From Palleronia pontilimi (GTDB lineage Bacteria; Pseudomonadota; Alphaproteobacteria; Rhodobacterales; Rhodobacteraceae): DNA of 64,000 nucleotides. Within the stretch, counting starts at the first letter, position 1, and each line of letters opens with the position of its first letter. The translations under genes and the position numbers were made by a program. Under the pieces are notes generated by a model, which saw only the letters and a program-made list of their open reading frames with translations, ran no database searches and was not told where the DNA came from. Shown in pieces: positions 1 through 8,198 of this stretch. The stretch lies in NCBI RefSeq assembly GCF_016412875.1, contig NZ_JAEKPD010000002.1:372001-436000 (forward strand), in the 5' to 3' direction.

Positions 1-457
1 CCCAGGCGCGGTAGGCGGGCAGGAACATGAAGCCCAGGTTATAGCCGCCCTGCAGGGATTCGGGGATCGCGTAGGTTTCACCGGCGACGCCGTAAACCTG
101 GCGGAACAGCCCCTCCAGAAGCAGCGCCAGCCCGAAGGTCAGCAACAGCCCGTAAAGATGATCCAGATCGGCAATGCGGCGCAGCATGAACCGCTCGATC
201 AGCATGCCGAATATGCCCACGATGATCGGCGACAGCACCAGGGCGGGCCAGTAGCCGATGCCCAGGATATCGAGCAACAGGAACGCGACGAAGGCCCCGA
301 CCATGTAAAGCGCGCCGTGGGCGAAGTTGACGATGTTCAGCAGACCGAAAATCAGCGCAAGGCCAAGGCTCAGGACCGCGTAGAACGCCCCGTTGATCAG
401 GCCGATCAAGAGCTGTCCCATCAGGACGGGGACCGGAATGCCAAGAAGATCCATCAT
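1..457 (-). CDS. livH: Branched-chain amino acid-type ABC transporter permease, LivH family (3' end outside window)
   Basis: Inner-membrane permease of an ABC importer of the HAAT (branched-chain amino acid) type. The frame read from 457 downwards begins with a hydrophobic LivH-like segment (LIGLINGAFYAVLSLGLALI) followed by FGLLNIVNFAHGALYMVGAF, a typical first pair of membrane helices and EAA-like loop. The gene runs off the left edge, so only about 152 residues are seen. Two adjacent ATGs (457 and 454) could both start it. It lies downstream of the solute-binding protein gene on the same strand, separated by a hairpin; livM is expected just outside the window. Family assignment is secure. 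The true substrate may not be an amino acid, because the operon diverges from a catabolic cluster. Confidence 0.9.
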   Translation of the reverse strand, partial: MMDLLGIPVPVLMGQLLIGLINGAFYAVLSLGLALIFGLLNIVNFAHGALYMVGAFVAFLLLDILGIGYWPALVLSPIIVGIFGMLIERFMLRRIADLDHLYGLLLTFGLALLLEGLFRQVYGVAGETYAIPESLQGGYNLGFMFLPAYRAW

Positions 458-487
458 CGGTGGGGCCTCAATTCAGGGGATGTGGGC

Positions 488-513
488 GCGTGGCGGCGCA
501 GGTGCCGCCACGC
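488..513 (-). terminator. GC-rich hairpin between solute-binding protein and permease genes
   Basis: A perfect 10-bp inverted repeat (GCGTGGCGGC at 488-497, GCCGCCACGC at 504-513) with a 6-nt loop lies just after the solute-binding protein stop codon. No T-run follows on the minus strand, so it is more likely an attenuating or mRNA-stabilising hairpin than a full terminator. Such hairpins usually let the binding protein be made in excess over the membrane components. Confidence 0.6.
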
Positions 514-527
514 GTGGAAAGGGGGAC

Positions 528-1742
528 TTAACCCTTGATCGCTTCGCAGGTGCCATCCTCGAGCGAGCGGAACGCCTCGTCGCCGGGGATCGTGCGGATG
601 ATGTTGTAGTAGTCCCAGCGGCCTTCGCTTTCCTCGGGCGTCTTCACCTGGGCCAGGAACATGTCGTGCACCATCAGACCGTCCTCGCGCACGCGGCCGT
701 TGCGGGCGAAAGCGTCCTCGATCGGCATCTCTTTCAGCTGGGCGACGACCGTCTTGGCGTCATCGGTCCCGGCCTCCTGAACGGCCTTGAGGTAGTTCAG
801 CGCCGAGGAATACATCCCGGCCTGCACCATGGTGGGCTTGGCGCCGTGCCGCTCTTCGAAGCGGTTGCTCCATTCGCGGGCCGCGTCGTCCTGGTCCCAG
901 TAGAAGCCCGTGGTCAGGGTCAGGCCCTGCGCGGTGTCCAGTCCCAGCGCGTCCACGTCCGTCAGGAACAGCAGCAGCGACGCCAGCGATTGCCCGCTCT
1001 GGACCACGCCGAATTCCTGCGCCTGCTTGACCGAGTTCTGGGTGTCCGTGCCCGCGTTGGCCAGGCCGATCACCTGCGCACCCGAGGCCTGAGCCTGCAG
1101 GATGAAGGACGAAAAGTCCTGCGTCGGGAACGGGGCCGCGACGCTGCCCAGAACCTCGCCGCCATTGGCGGTGACCGCCTCGGCCGCGTTTTCTTCCAGC
1201 TTGTGGCCGAAGGTGTAGTCGGCGGTGATGAAATACCACGTCTCCTTGCCTTCCTTGACCATCGCGACCGCGGTGCCGTTGGCCAGCGCGTCGGTGTCAT
1301 AGGTCCAGTGAAGACCGGTCTCGGGGGCGCAGTTCTCGTTGGTCAGCGCGGCGGTCGCGGCACCGTTGTTGATATACGCGATTTCCTTTTCGCTGGTGAT
1401 GTCCTGCAGCGCGATGCCGACGCCCGAATTCGCGCCGCCGAGGATCATGTCGACGTTTTCCTGGTCGGCCCATTGGCGCGCCAGGTTCGAGCCGATATCG
1501 GCCTTGTTCTGGTGATCGGCGGTCAGCAGTTCGATGGGGGTGCCGTTGATCTCGCCACCCATCTCTTCGATCGCCATCTCGACGGCGGCGATCGAGCCTT
1601 GTCCGTCCAGCGCCGAATAGGCGCCCGACAGATCCAGGATCATCCCGATCTTCACGGTGTCGTCGCTGATCTCCTGGGCGCCCGCGGTGGTGGCAAGCAC
1701 GGTCGCGGCGCTGGCAAGTAGCGTGGCTTTGGTCTTGTTCAT
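528..1742 (-). CDS. ABC transporter substrate-binding protein (LivK-like, type 1 periplasmic fold)
   Basis: Periplasmic receptor of the adjacent HAAT-type importer, about 404 residues. Residues 1-22 form a signal peptide (MNKTKATLLASAATVLATTAGA). The mature protein starts with EISDDTVKIGMILDLSG, the usual first beta strand of peripla_BP_6 proteins, and ends with the conserved aromatic region WDYYNI. The start at 1742 is chosen over an in-frame ATG at 1748 because a GGGAG motif sits about 7 bases before 1742 and too close to 1748. The stop is followed by a hairpin and then livH. Ligand: proteins of this type near acyl-CoA gene clusters often bind short carboxylic or aromatic acids rather than leucine; here the neighbour is a Lva-like operon, so that ligand class is an inference. 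Confidence 0.9.
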   Translation of the reverse strand: MNKTKATLLASAATVLATTAGAQEISDDTVKIGMILDLSGAYSALDGQGSIAAVEMAIEEMGGEINGTPIELLTADHQNKADIGSNLARQWADQENVDMILGGANSGVGIALQDITSEKEIAYINNGAATAALTNENCAPETGLHWTYDTDALANGTAVAMVKEGKETWYFITADYTFGHKLEENAAEAVTANGGEVLGSVAAPFPTQDFSSFILQAQASGAQVIGLANAGTDTQNSVKQAQEFGVVQSGQSLASLLLFLTDVDALGLDTAQGLTLTTGFYWDQDDAAREWSNRFEERHGAKPTMVQAGMYSSALNYLKAVQEAGTDDAKTVVAQLKEMPIEDAFARNGRVREDGLMVHDMFLAQVKTPEESEGRWDYYNIIRTIPGDEAFRSLEDGTCEAIKG

Positions 1743-1782
1743 GGTCATTCTCCCTTTGGTTTTACTGCTATGGCAGTCCCGG

Positions 1783-2479
<697 letters not shown>

Positions 2480-2487
<8 letters not shown>

Positions 2488-3238
2488 CGGCCTCTCCCAT
2501 ATAGGCCGAACGCACGTCGGGATTTTTGCTGACTTCGTCGTAGGTGCCTTCGGCCAGGATCGCGCCCGCCTGAAGCACGCTGATCCGGTCCGAAAGCTCG
2601 GCCACGACGTTGAGATTGTGCTCGACCATCAGAACCGTGCGGTTCTTGGCCACCCGCCTGATGATATCGGCCACGCGTTTCACGTCCCCGGTGCCCATGC
2701 CCGCCATGGGCTCGTCCAGCAGCATCACCTTCGGCTCGAGCGCCAGCGTGGTGGCCAGCTCGAGCAGGCGCTTGCGCCCGTAAGGCAGCTCGGTCGCCAG
2801 GATATCTTCGGAATCGTCCAGTCCGACCTCGGCCAGGATCCTGCGGGCGTCTTCGTTCAGGGTGTCCAGCCGACGATCCGACGTCCAGAAGTTGAACGAG
2901 TTGTTCATCCGCTGCTGCAGCGAGACCCGGATATTGTCGAGCAGGCTCAGATGCGGAAACACCGACGAGATCTGGAAGGACCGGACGGCACCCTTGCGCG
3001 CGATCGCGGCCGGCTTGGCCGCGGTGACATCCTCGCCGTTCAGCAGGATCTTGCCCGCGGTCGGCTCCAGGAACTTGGTGATCAGGTTGAACATCGTGCT
3101 CTTGCCGGCCCCGTTCGGGCCGATGAGCGCATGAATCGTCCCGCGCTCGACTTGCAGGGACACGTTGTCGACCGCGGTGAATCCCGCGAACGTCTTTGTC
3201 AGGTTCGACGTCTCAATGGCGTATTCGGACTTCAACAT
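2480..3238 (-). CDS. livG: HAAT-type ABC transporter ATP-binding protein, LivG
   Basis: Cytoplasmic ATPase subunit, 252 residues. Walker A is GPNGAGKST. The region after it (FEPTAGKILLNGEDVTAAKP) and a shortened signature (LPYGRKRLLELA in place of LSGGQ) are LivG hallmarks, and Walker B is VMLLDEPMAGM. The reading frame is open further upstream to 3394, but homology begins at the ATG at 3238, which is therefore taken as the start. First gene of the minus-strand liv operon; its promoter lies in the 378-bp divergent intergenic region. Confidence 0.93.
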
Positions 3239-3616
3239 GGGCCTCCGTCGGTCAAGCTGCGCGCGGCGTGGTTGGGTGTCAATGGGCCGTGCGAGCGAAG
3301 CGCGCTCACCGGTCGAGTTAGGTCGGTGGGACGGGATGTGAACGGCAAGGCTCGCAGTGTCTTCCTCTGGTCGAGAGCTGAAGACGCATCGCATCGCGTC
3401 ACTTCGGTTGTCGGGGGGCGGTGGCGGCGCCAGGATGGTGCCAACCGTTTATTTTTTCCCCGAGCCATGAGAAGGGCAAATTGTTGCGCCTGCAAGCGGA
3501 AAATCGAAAGAATAGATGGCAGCCGCTGTCGCCCCTTGTTACACGACGTGACGCATCGCTCAGAAGACCGGGGCCGGGGCCCTGCATTGTACGGAAGAAG
3601 AAAAGGGGCTCGGCAC
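3239..3616. promoter_or_regulatory. Divergent intergenic region between liv operon and catabolic operon
   Basis: This 378-bp gene-free region separates two outward-facing operons and must hold both promoters. It contains an AT-rich patch at about 3449-3460 (tttattttttcc) inside otherwise GC-rich sequence and AT-richer sequence around 3478-3516. No regulator gene or confident operator palindrome is visible. Open frames here lack family signatures and were not called. Confidence 0.5.
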
Positions 3617-4762
3617 ATGAAGACACGGATCGCGCTATTGCGGGAAATGGGGCTGCCGCGGCCCTACACCGACAGCAAACCGCTCACGGTGGTGGAGGTC
3701 GATCTGGACGATCCGGGCCCGGGCGAGATGTGCGTCAAGATCGCCGCCGCGGGGCTTTGCCATTCGGACCTGTCGGTCATCAACGGCGACCGTCCCCGCG
3801 CCACGCCGCTGGCCCTGGGGCACGAGGCGGCGGGCGTGGTGGAAAGCGTCGGCGACGGGGTGACGCGGTTCGCGCCGGGCGATCACGTGGTGCTGGTCTT
3901 CGCGCCGTCCTGCGGACATTGCCTGCCCTGCGCGGAAGGCCGCCCCGCGCTGTGCGAGCCCGCTGCGGTCGCCGCCGGGGACGGCTCGCTTCTGTCGGGG
4001 GCGAAACGGATCACGCTCGACGGTCGGACCATCGACCACCATCTGGGCGTCTCGGCCTTTTCGGACCGGGTGGTCGTCGACCAGTGCAGCGCGGTCAAGA
4101 TCGACCCGGCGATTCCGTTGGAACAGGCGGCGCTTCTGGGCTGCGCGGTGCTGACCGGCGCGGGCGCCACGCTTCATTCGGGCGACCTGCGCCCGGGCCA
4201 GAGCTGCGCCATCGTGGGACTGGGCGGCGTCGGCCTGTCGGGCCTGATGGCGGCGCTGGCCGCAGGCGCCAACCCGGTGATCGCCGTCGATCTGGCGCAG
4301 GACAAGCGCGACTTCGCGATGAAGCTCGGCGCCCACCACGCCATCGATCCCACCGAGGACGGCGCGATCGAGCGCATCAAGGAACTGACGGGCGGTGGCG
4401 TCGATGTCGCGGTCGAGCTTGCGGGCGCGTCGGTGGCCCTGCGCTTCGCCTATGACATCGTCAAGCGCGGCGGCACGGCGGTGACCGCCGGACTGCCCCA
4501 TCCGTCCGACGACCTGTCGATCCCGGCCACGTCACTGACCGTCAGCGAAAAGACCCTGCGCGGCTCTTACGTGGGGTCCTGCGTGCCGGTGCGCGACATT
4601 CCCCGCTTCGCCCGGCTGATGCAGGCGGGGACGATGCCGATCGAGCAACTGATGACCCATCGCCTGAAGCTGGACGACATCAACCTCGGGTTCGAGCGTC
4701 TGGCGGCCGGGGACGCGATTCGCCAGGTCGTGCTCTTCGACGACGCGGAGCCGTCGGCTTGA
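3617..4762 (+). CDS. Zinc-dependent alcohol dehydrogenase (class III/MDR type)
   Basis: NAD(P)-dependent medium-chain dehydrogenase, 381 residues. Catalytic-zinc ligands are visible at C48 (GLCHSD), H69/E70 (GHEAAG) and C175 (LLGCAVLTG). Four structural-zinc cysteines are at about 99, 102, 105 and 113 (SCGHCLPC...LC). The Rossmann motif GLGGVG is at 200-205. The frame is open upstream, but protein-like sequence starts at the ATG at 3617. Its stop overlaps the TTG start of the next gene (TTGA), so it is the first gene of the operon. It probably oxidises a hydroxylated substrate, or reduces a carbonyl, in the Lva-like pathway. It has no counterpart I recognise in the classic lva set. Confidence 0.9.
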   Translation: MKTRIALLREMGLPRPYTDSKPLTVVEVDLDDPGPGEMCVKIAAAGLCHSDLSVINGDRPRATPLALGHEAAGVVESVGDGVTRFAPGDHVVLVFAPSCGHCLPCAEGRPALCEPAAVAAGDGSLLSGAKRITLDGRTIDHHLGVSAFSDRVVVDQCSAVKIDPAIPLEQAALLGCAVLTGAGATLHSGDLRPGQSCAIVGLGGVGLSGLMAALAAGANPVIAVDLAQDKRDFAMKLGAHHAIDPTEDGAIERIKELTGGGVDVAVELAGASVALRFAYDIVKRGGTAVTAGLPHPSDDLSIPATSLTVSEKTLRGSYVGSCVPVRDIPRFARLMQAGTMPIEQLMTHRLKLDDINLGFERLAAGDAIRQVVLFDDAEPSA

Positions 4763-5517
4763 CCGATCTGCAGCAGCGTCACGCGCTGGTGACCGGTGCC
4801 TCGTCCGGGCTGGGCCGCCACATGGCCAAGACCCTGGCCGCCCACGGCGCGCGGGTCACGGTGGCCGCCCGCCGGGTCGCAAAGCTCGAAACGCTGGTGG
4901 CCGAAATCGCGGATACCGGCGGGACGGCACAGGCCATCGAGATGGACGTGAGCGCCGCGGACGACATCCAGGCGGGCTTTACCGCCGCCGCGAAAGACTT
5001 CGGGCCAGTCGCGATCTGCGTCAACAACGCGGGCGTGTCGCACATGGACCGGGCCGAAACGCTGGATGTGGACACCTGGGACAAGGTAATCGACGTCAAT
5101 CTGCGCGGGGTCTTCCTGGTGGCGCAAGCCGCGGCTCGCCAGATGATCGACGCGGGCTCGGGCGGCAGCATCGTCAACATCGCGTCGATCCTGGGCGACC
5201 GGGTCGCGGGCGGCGTCGTCGCCTACGCCACGTCCAAGGCCGGCGTGTCGCACATGACCCGGGCGCTGGCCCTGGAATGGGCGCGCCACGATATCCGCGT
5301 GAACGCGCTGGCGCCCGGCTACATGCAGACCGAGCTGAACGACGATTTCTTCGCCTCGGATGCCGGGAAGGCCCTGATCCGCCGGATCCCCCAGCGGCGC
5401 CTGGGCCGACTGGACGAGCTGGACGGACCGCTGCTGCTTCTGGCGTCCGATGCCGGCAGTTTCATGACGGGCGCCGTGCTGCCCGTCGATGGCGGCCACC
5501 TGGTCGCAACGCTTTAA
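4759..5517 (+). CDS. SDR family oxidoreductase (LvaD-like position)
   Basis: Classical short-chain dehydrogenase, 252 residues. TGASSGLG (12-19) binds the nucleotide, NNAG is at 89-92, and the catalytic Ser/Tyr/Lys are S142, Y155 and K159 (YATSK). The start is read as TTG because it overlaps the preceding stop in TTGA and no ATG lies nearby. In the Lva pathway an SDR (LvaD) reduces the 4-oxo group of levulinyl-CoA to 4-hydroxyvaleryl-CoA; that role is suggested here only by the neighbouring genes. Followed by a strong AAGGAAGG ribosome-binding site for the next gene. Confidence 0.9.
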   Translation: MTDLQQRHALVTGASSGLGRHMAKTLAAHGARVTVAARRVAKLETLVAEIADTGGTAQAIEMDVSAADDIQAGFTAAAKDFGPVAICVNNAGVSHMDRAETLDVDTWDKVIDVNLRGVFLVAQAAARQMIDAGSGGSIVNIASILGDRVAGGVVAYATSKAGVSHMTRALALEWARHDIRVNALAPGYMQTELNDDFFASDAGKALIRRIPQRRLGRLDELDGPLLLLASDAGSFMTGAVLPVDGGHLVATL

Positions 5518-5530
5518 GGAAGGTAGAACC

Positions 5531-6742
5531 ATGGATTTCGCGCTCAGCCCCGAGGACGACGACCTCAGACGTCGCGTCGCCGCATTCGTCAACGACGAGA
5601 TATTGCCGGTCGAAGCCGACCGCGCCAACTGGGACGCGCACGAGAACATCGCCGACGCGCCGCTCGCCCGCCTGCAGCAAAAGGCCAAGGATGCGGGCCT
5701 CTGGGCGCCGCAGGTGCCGGTCGAATACGGCGGGCGGGCGCTCTCGACCGTGGCGATGGCCGCCGTCTACGAAGAGATGAACCGCTCGATCTTCGGCCCC
5801 GTCTGCTTCAACTGCGCCGCCCCCGACGACGGCAATATGTGGGTCCTGTCGAAGGTCGGCACCGAGGCGCAGAAGGAGGAATTCCTGAAGCCGATCGTGG
5901 ATGGCAGCGTGCGGTCGTCCTTCGCCATGACCGAACCCGATGGCGGGTGCGGCTCGGACCCGTCGCTGACCTACACGACCGCCACCCGCGACGGCGACAA
6001 GTGGATCATCAAGGGGCGCAAGTGGTGGACCACCGGCGCGGGCGTCGCGAAGCATTTCATCGTCATCGCGCGCACCTCCGACGACGATCGCAAGGGCCTG
6101 ACCGCGTTCCTGTTCCACGCCGACCAGCCGGGGTGGGAAATCGTGCGCCGGATTCCGATCATGGGCCCCGAAGAGCATGGCGGCCATTGCGAGCTGCGGT
6201 TCGACGGGCTCGAGATCCCCGATTCGAACCGCCTGCTGGAAGTGGGCGACGGGCTGAAAGTCACCCAGATCCGGCTGGGCAAGGCGCGGCTGACCCATTG
6301 CATGCGCTGGCTGGGCATGGCCAAGCGCGCGATGGAGCTTGGCATGGCCTACGTCGAGGATCGCGAAAGTTTCGGGCAGAAGCTGATCGACCGCGAAAGC
6401 GTGCAGCTGCAACTGGCCGAAGCCGCCATGGGCATCGAGATCGGGCGCTTGCTGACCATGAAGGCCGCCTGGATGATCGACCAGGGCGACTACGCCCGCA
6501 AGGAAATCTCCATGGCCAAGATCCAGGTCGCCGATATCCTGCACAAGGCCGTGGATACGTCCCTGCAACTCAATGGCGGGCTTGGATATTCCAAGGATAT
6601 CCCGCTCGAGTGGATGTATCGCTACGCGCGCCAGGCCCGGCTGGTCGACGGGGCATCCGAGGTGCACAAGATGGTCATCTCGCGCACGCTGCGCGACATG
6701 CGGCGGGACTTCTGGCACTGGGGCACCCCCGATGACACTTGA
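5531..6742 (+). CDS. Acyl-CoA dehydrogenase family protein (LvaC/ACAD10-11-like)
   Basis: FAD-dependent acyl-CoA dehydrogenase fold, 403 residues: N-terminal helical domain (1-120), middle beta domain containing FAMTEPDGG and GDKWIIKGRKWWTTGA, and C-terminal helical domain ending QLNGGLGYSKDIPLEWMYRYAR. The start at 5531 follows AAGGAAGG at a good distance. The immediate partnership with an APH-like kinase mirrors animal ACAD10/ACAD11, where dehydrogenase and kinase are fused, and LvaC of the levulinate pathway. There the enzyme acts on a 4-phosphoacyl-CoA to eliminate phosphate. Which reaction this copy performs is inferred from context. Confidence 0.92.
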   Translation: MDFALSPEDDDLRRRVAAFVNDEILPVEADRANWDAHENIADAPLARLQQKAKDAGLWAPQVPVEYGGRALSTVAMAAVYEEMNRSIFGPVCFNCAAPDDGNMWVLSKVGTEAQKEEFLKPIVDGSVRSSFAMTEPDGGCGSDPSLTYTTATRDGDKWIIKGRKWWTTGAGVAKHFIVIARTSDDDRKGLTAFLFHADQPGWEIVRRIPIMGPEEHGGHCELRFDGLEIPDSNRLLEVGDGLKVTQIRLGKARLTHCMRWLGMAKRAMELGMAYVEDRESFGQKLIDRESVQLQLAEAAMGIEIGRLLTMKAAWMIDQGDYARKEISMAKIQVADILHKAVDTSLQLNGGLGYSKDIPLEWMYRYARQARLVDGASEVHKMVISRTLRDMRRDFWHWGTPDDT

Positions 6743-7742
6743 AACCGCCGCGGTCGAGCGGTTCGTCGCCGAGGCCTGGAAGGCCGATGCGGTGACGGCG
6801 TCGGGCGCGTCGATGATGTCGGGCGGTGCCATCCAGGAAAACTGGGCGCTCGATCTCGCGGTGACGCGCGACGGTCGGACCGATCACCTGGAAACGGTGC
6901 TGCGCACCGATGCGCCGTCGTCGATCCCGCAAAGCCACGGCCGGGCCGAGGAATACGCCCTGTTTTCCGCCGCGCACGCGGCCGGGGTCGCGGTGCCGAA
7001 GCCGCTTCTGCTGGGACGGGACGTCGCGGGGATGGACCGCCCGTTCTTCCTGATGCAGCGCGTCGCCGGTCAGGCCGATCCGCGCAAGATCACCCGCGGC
7101 GACCTGACCGGGGCGCCGCTGGCCCGGGCGCTCGGGGCGGAACTGGCGCGGATCCATTCGATCACGCCCGGCGCCGAAGGGCTCGGGTTCCTGGACTTGC
7201 CCGATGAGTCGCCCGCCAAGGACCGCGTGGCCGAGTTTCGCGCCGCCCTGGATGCCAGCGAGCGGCCGCAGCCGGTGATCGAATGGGGCGTGCGCTGGCT
7301 GGAGCTGAACGCACCGCCTGCACCGGATGCGCTGGTGCTCTGCCACAACGATTTTCGGACCGGCAACTACATACTGGGGCCCGACGGCACGCCCGCGATC
7401 CTGGACTGGGAATTCGCGGGCTGGGGCGATCGCCACGCCGATCTGGGCTGGTTCTGCGCGAAATGCTGGCGTTTCGGCCAGGACGATCGCGAAGCGGGCG
7501 GGATCGGGCCGCGCGCCGAGTTCTACGCGGGCTACGAAGACATCGCGGGCCCCGTCATCGACCGCGACGCCGTGCCCTTCTGGGAAATGCTGGCGACCGT
7601 CCGCTGGGCCGTGATCGCGCTGCGCCAGGGGGATCGGTTCCTGCAGGACGGCGAGCGGTCGCTCGAACTCGCGTTGACCCGCCACGTGGTTCCGACCCTC
7701 GAGATCGACATCCTGGACCAGACCGGAGAGCTTCATGCGTGA
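6732..7742 (+). CDS. Phosphotransferase family protein (APH fold, LvaA/ACAD11 kinase-like)
   Basis: Aminoglycoside-phosphotransferase-fold kinase, 336 residues. The catalytic loop is HNDFRTGN (205-212) and the magnesium-binding aspartate is in LDWE (D225), both typical of the ACAD11-type subgroup. The start overlaps the acyl-CoA dehydrogenase stop by 11 bases and the end overlaps the DUF6285 gene by 8, indicating tight coupling. In the family, the kinase phosphorylates the 4-hydroxyl of a 4-hydroxyacyl-CoA so that it can be eliminated. It is unlikely to be a drug-resistance enzyme given this operon. Confidence 0.9.
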   Translation: MTLETAAVERFVAEAWKADAVTASGASMMSGGAIQENWALDLAVTRDGRTDHLETVLRTDAPSSIPQSHGRAEEYALFSAAHAAGVAVPKPLLLGRDVAGMDRPFFLMQRVAGQADPRKITRGDLTGAPLARALGAELARIHSITPGAEGLGFLDLPDESPAKDRVAEFRAALDASERPQPVIEWGVRWLELNAPPAPDALVLCHNDFRTGNYILGPDGTPAILDWEFAGWGDRHADLGWFCAKCWRFGQDDREAGGIGPRAEFYAGYEDIAGPVIDRDAVPFWEMLATVRWAVIALRQGDRFLQDGERSLELALTRHVVPTLEIDILDQTGELHA

Positions 7743-8124
7743 CGCCCCGTTCACCGCCGACCTGATCGCCACCGCCCGCGCGGAATTGAAGGCGGCGATC
7801 CTGCCCCAGCTTTCGGGCGATGCGGCCTACGCGGGCGCGATGGTGGCCAACGCCCTTGGCATCGCCCTGCGCGACCTGGAAGGCGACGACGGCGCGGACG
7901 CCGCCGAACGCGCGGCGTTGCGCGCCCTGCTGGACTGCGACACCGACGATCTGGCCAGGCTCAACGCCGATTTCGCCGACGGCTTGCGCCAGGGCCGTTT
8001 CGACCCCGGCCAGGACGGTCACGACGCCGCCCGCCGGATCCTGTGGATGCAGACCCGCGCGCGGCTGGCGCGCGTGAAACCCGCCGTGCTCGCGGCGCGC
8101 GACGAAACGTCCGCGGAGCGGTAA
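7735..8124 (+). CDS. DUF6285 family protein (LvaB-like kinase partner)
   Basis: A 129-residue helical, alanine-rich protein with the DUF6285 pattern: a helix pair LIATARAELKAAILPQL..AYAGAMVANALGIALRDLE and a conserved LNADFADGLRQGRFD segment. Proteins of this kind sit beside APH-like kinases of the LvaA/ACAD11 type. In the levulinate pathway the small partner (LvaB) is needed for kinase activity. The 8-base overlap with the kinase gene supports such a complex. No catalytic motif is visible. Confidence 0.85.
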   Translation: MRDAPFTADLIATARAELKAAILPQLSGDAAYAGAMVANALGIALRDLEGDDGADAAERAALRALLDCDTDDLARLNADFADGLRQGRFDPGQDGHDAARRILWMQTRARLARVKPAVLAARDETSAER

Positions 8125-8198
8125 GATGCGCCGCCGCACCGGGCCACGGCACCCGACCAACATCCCTGCACCCACGCCCCCCATCCAAGGAGATCCCC

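Noticed and set aside
2618-3616. Upstream extension of the alcohol dehydrogenase frame through the livG region
   Set aside because: No homology in the extension; it overlaps livG, whose Walker motifs are on the other strand. The ATG at 3617 begins the conserved part.
6732-7742. Aminoglycoside resistance gene
   Set aside because: Although it has the APH fold, it is embedded with an acyl-CoA dehydrogenase, DUF6285 and acyl-CoA ligase, the known setting of the metabolic LvaA/ACAD11-type kinases.
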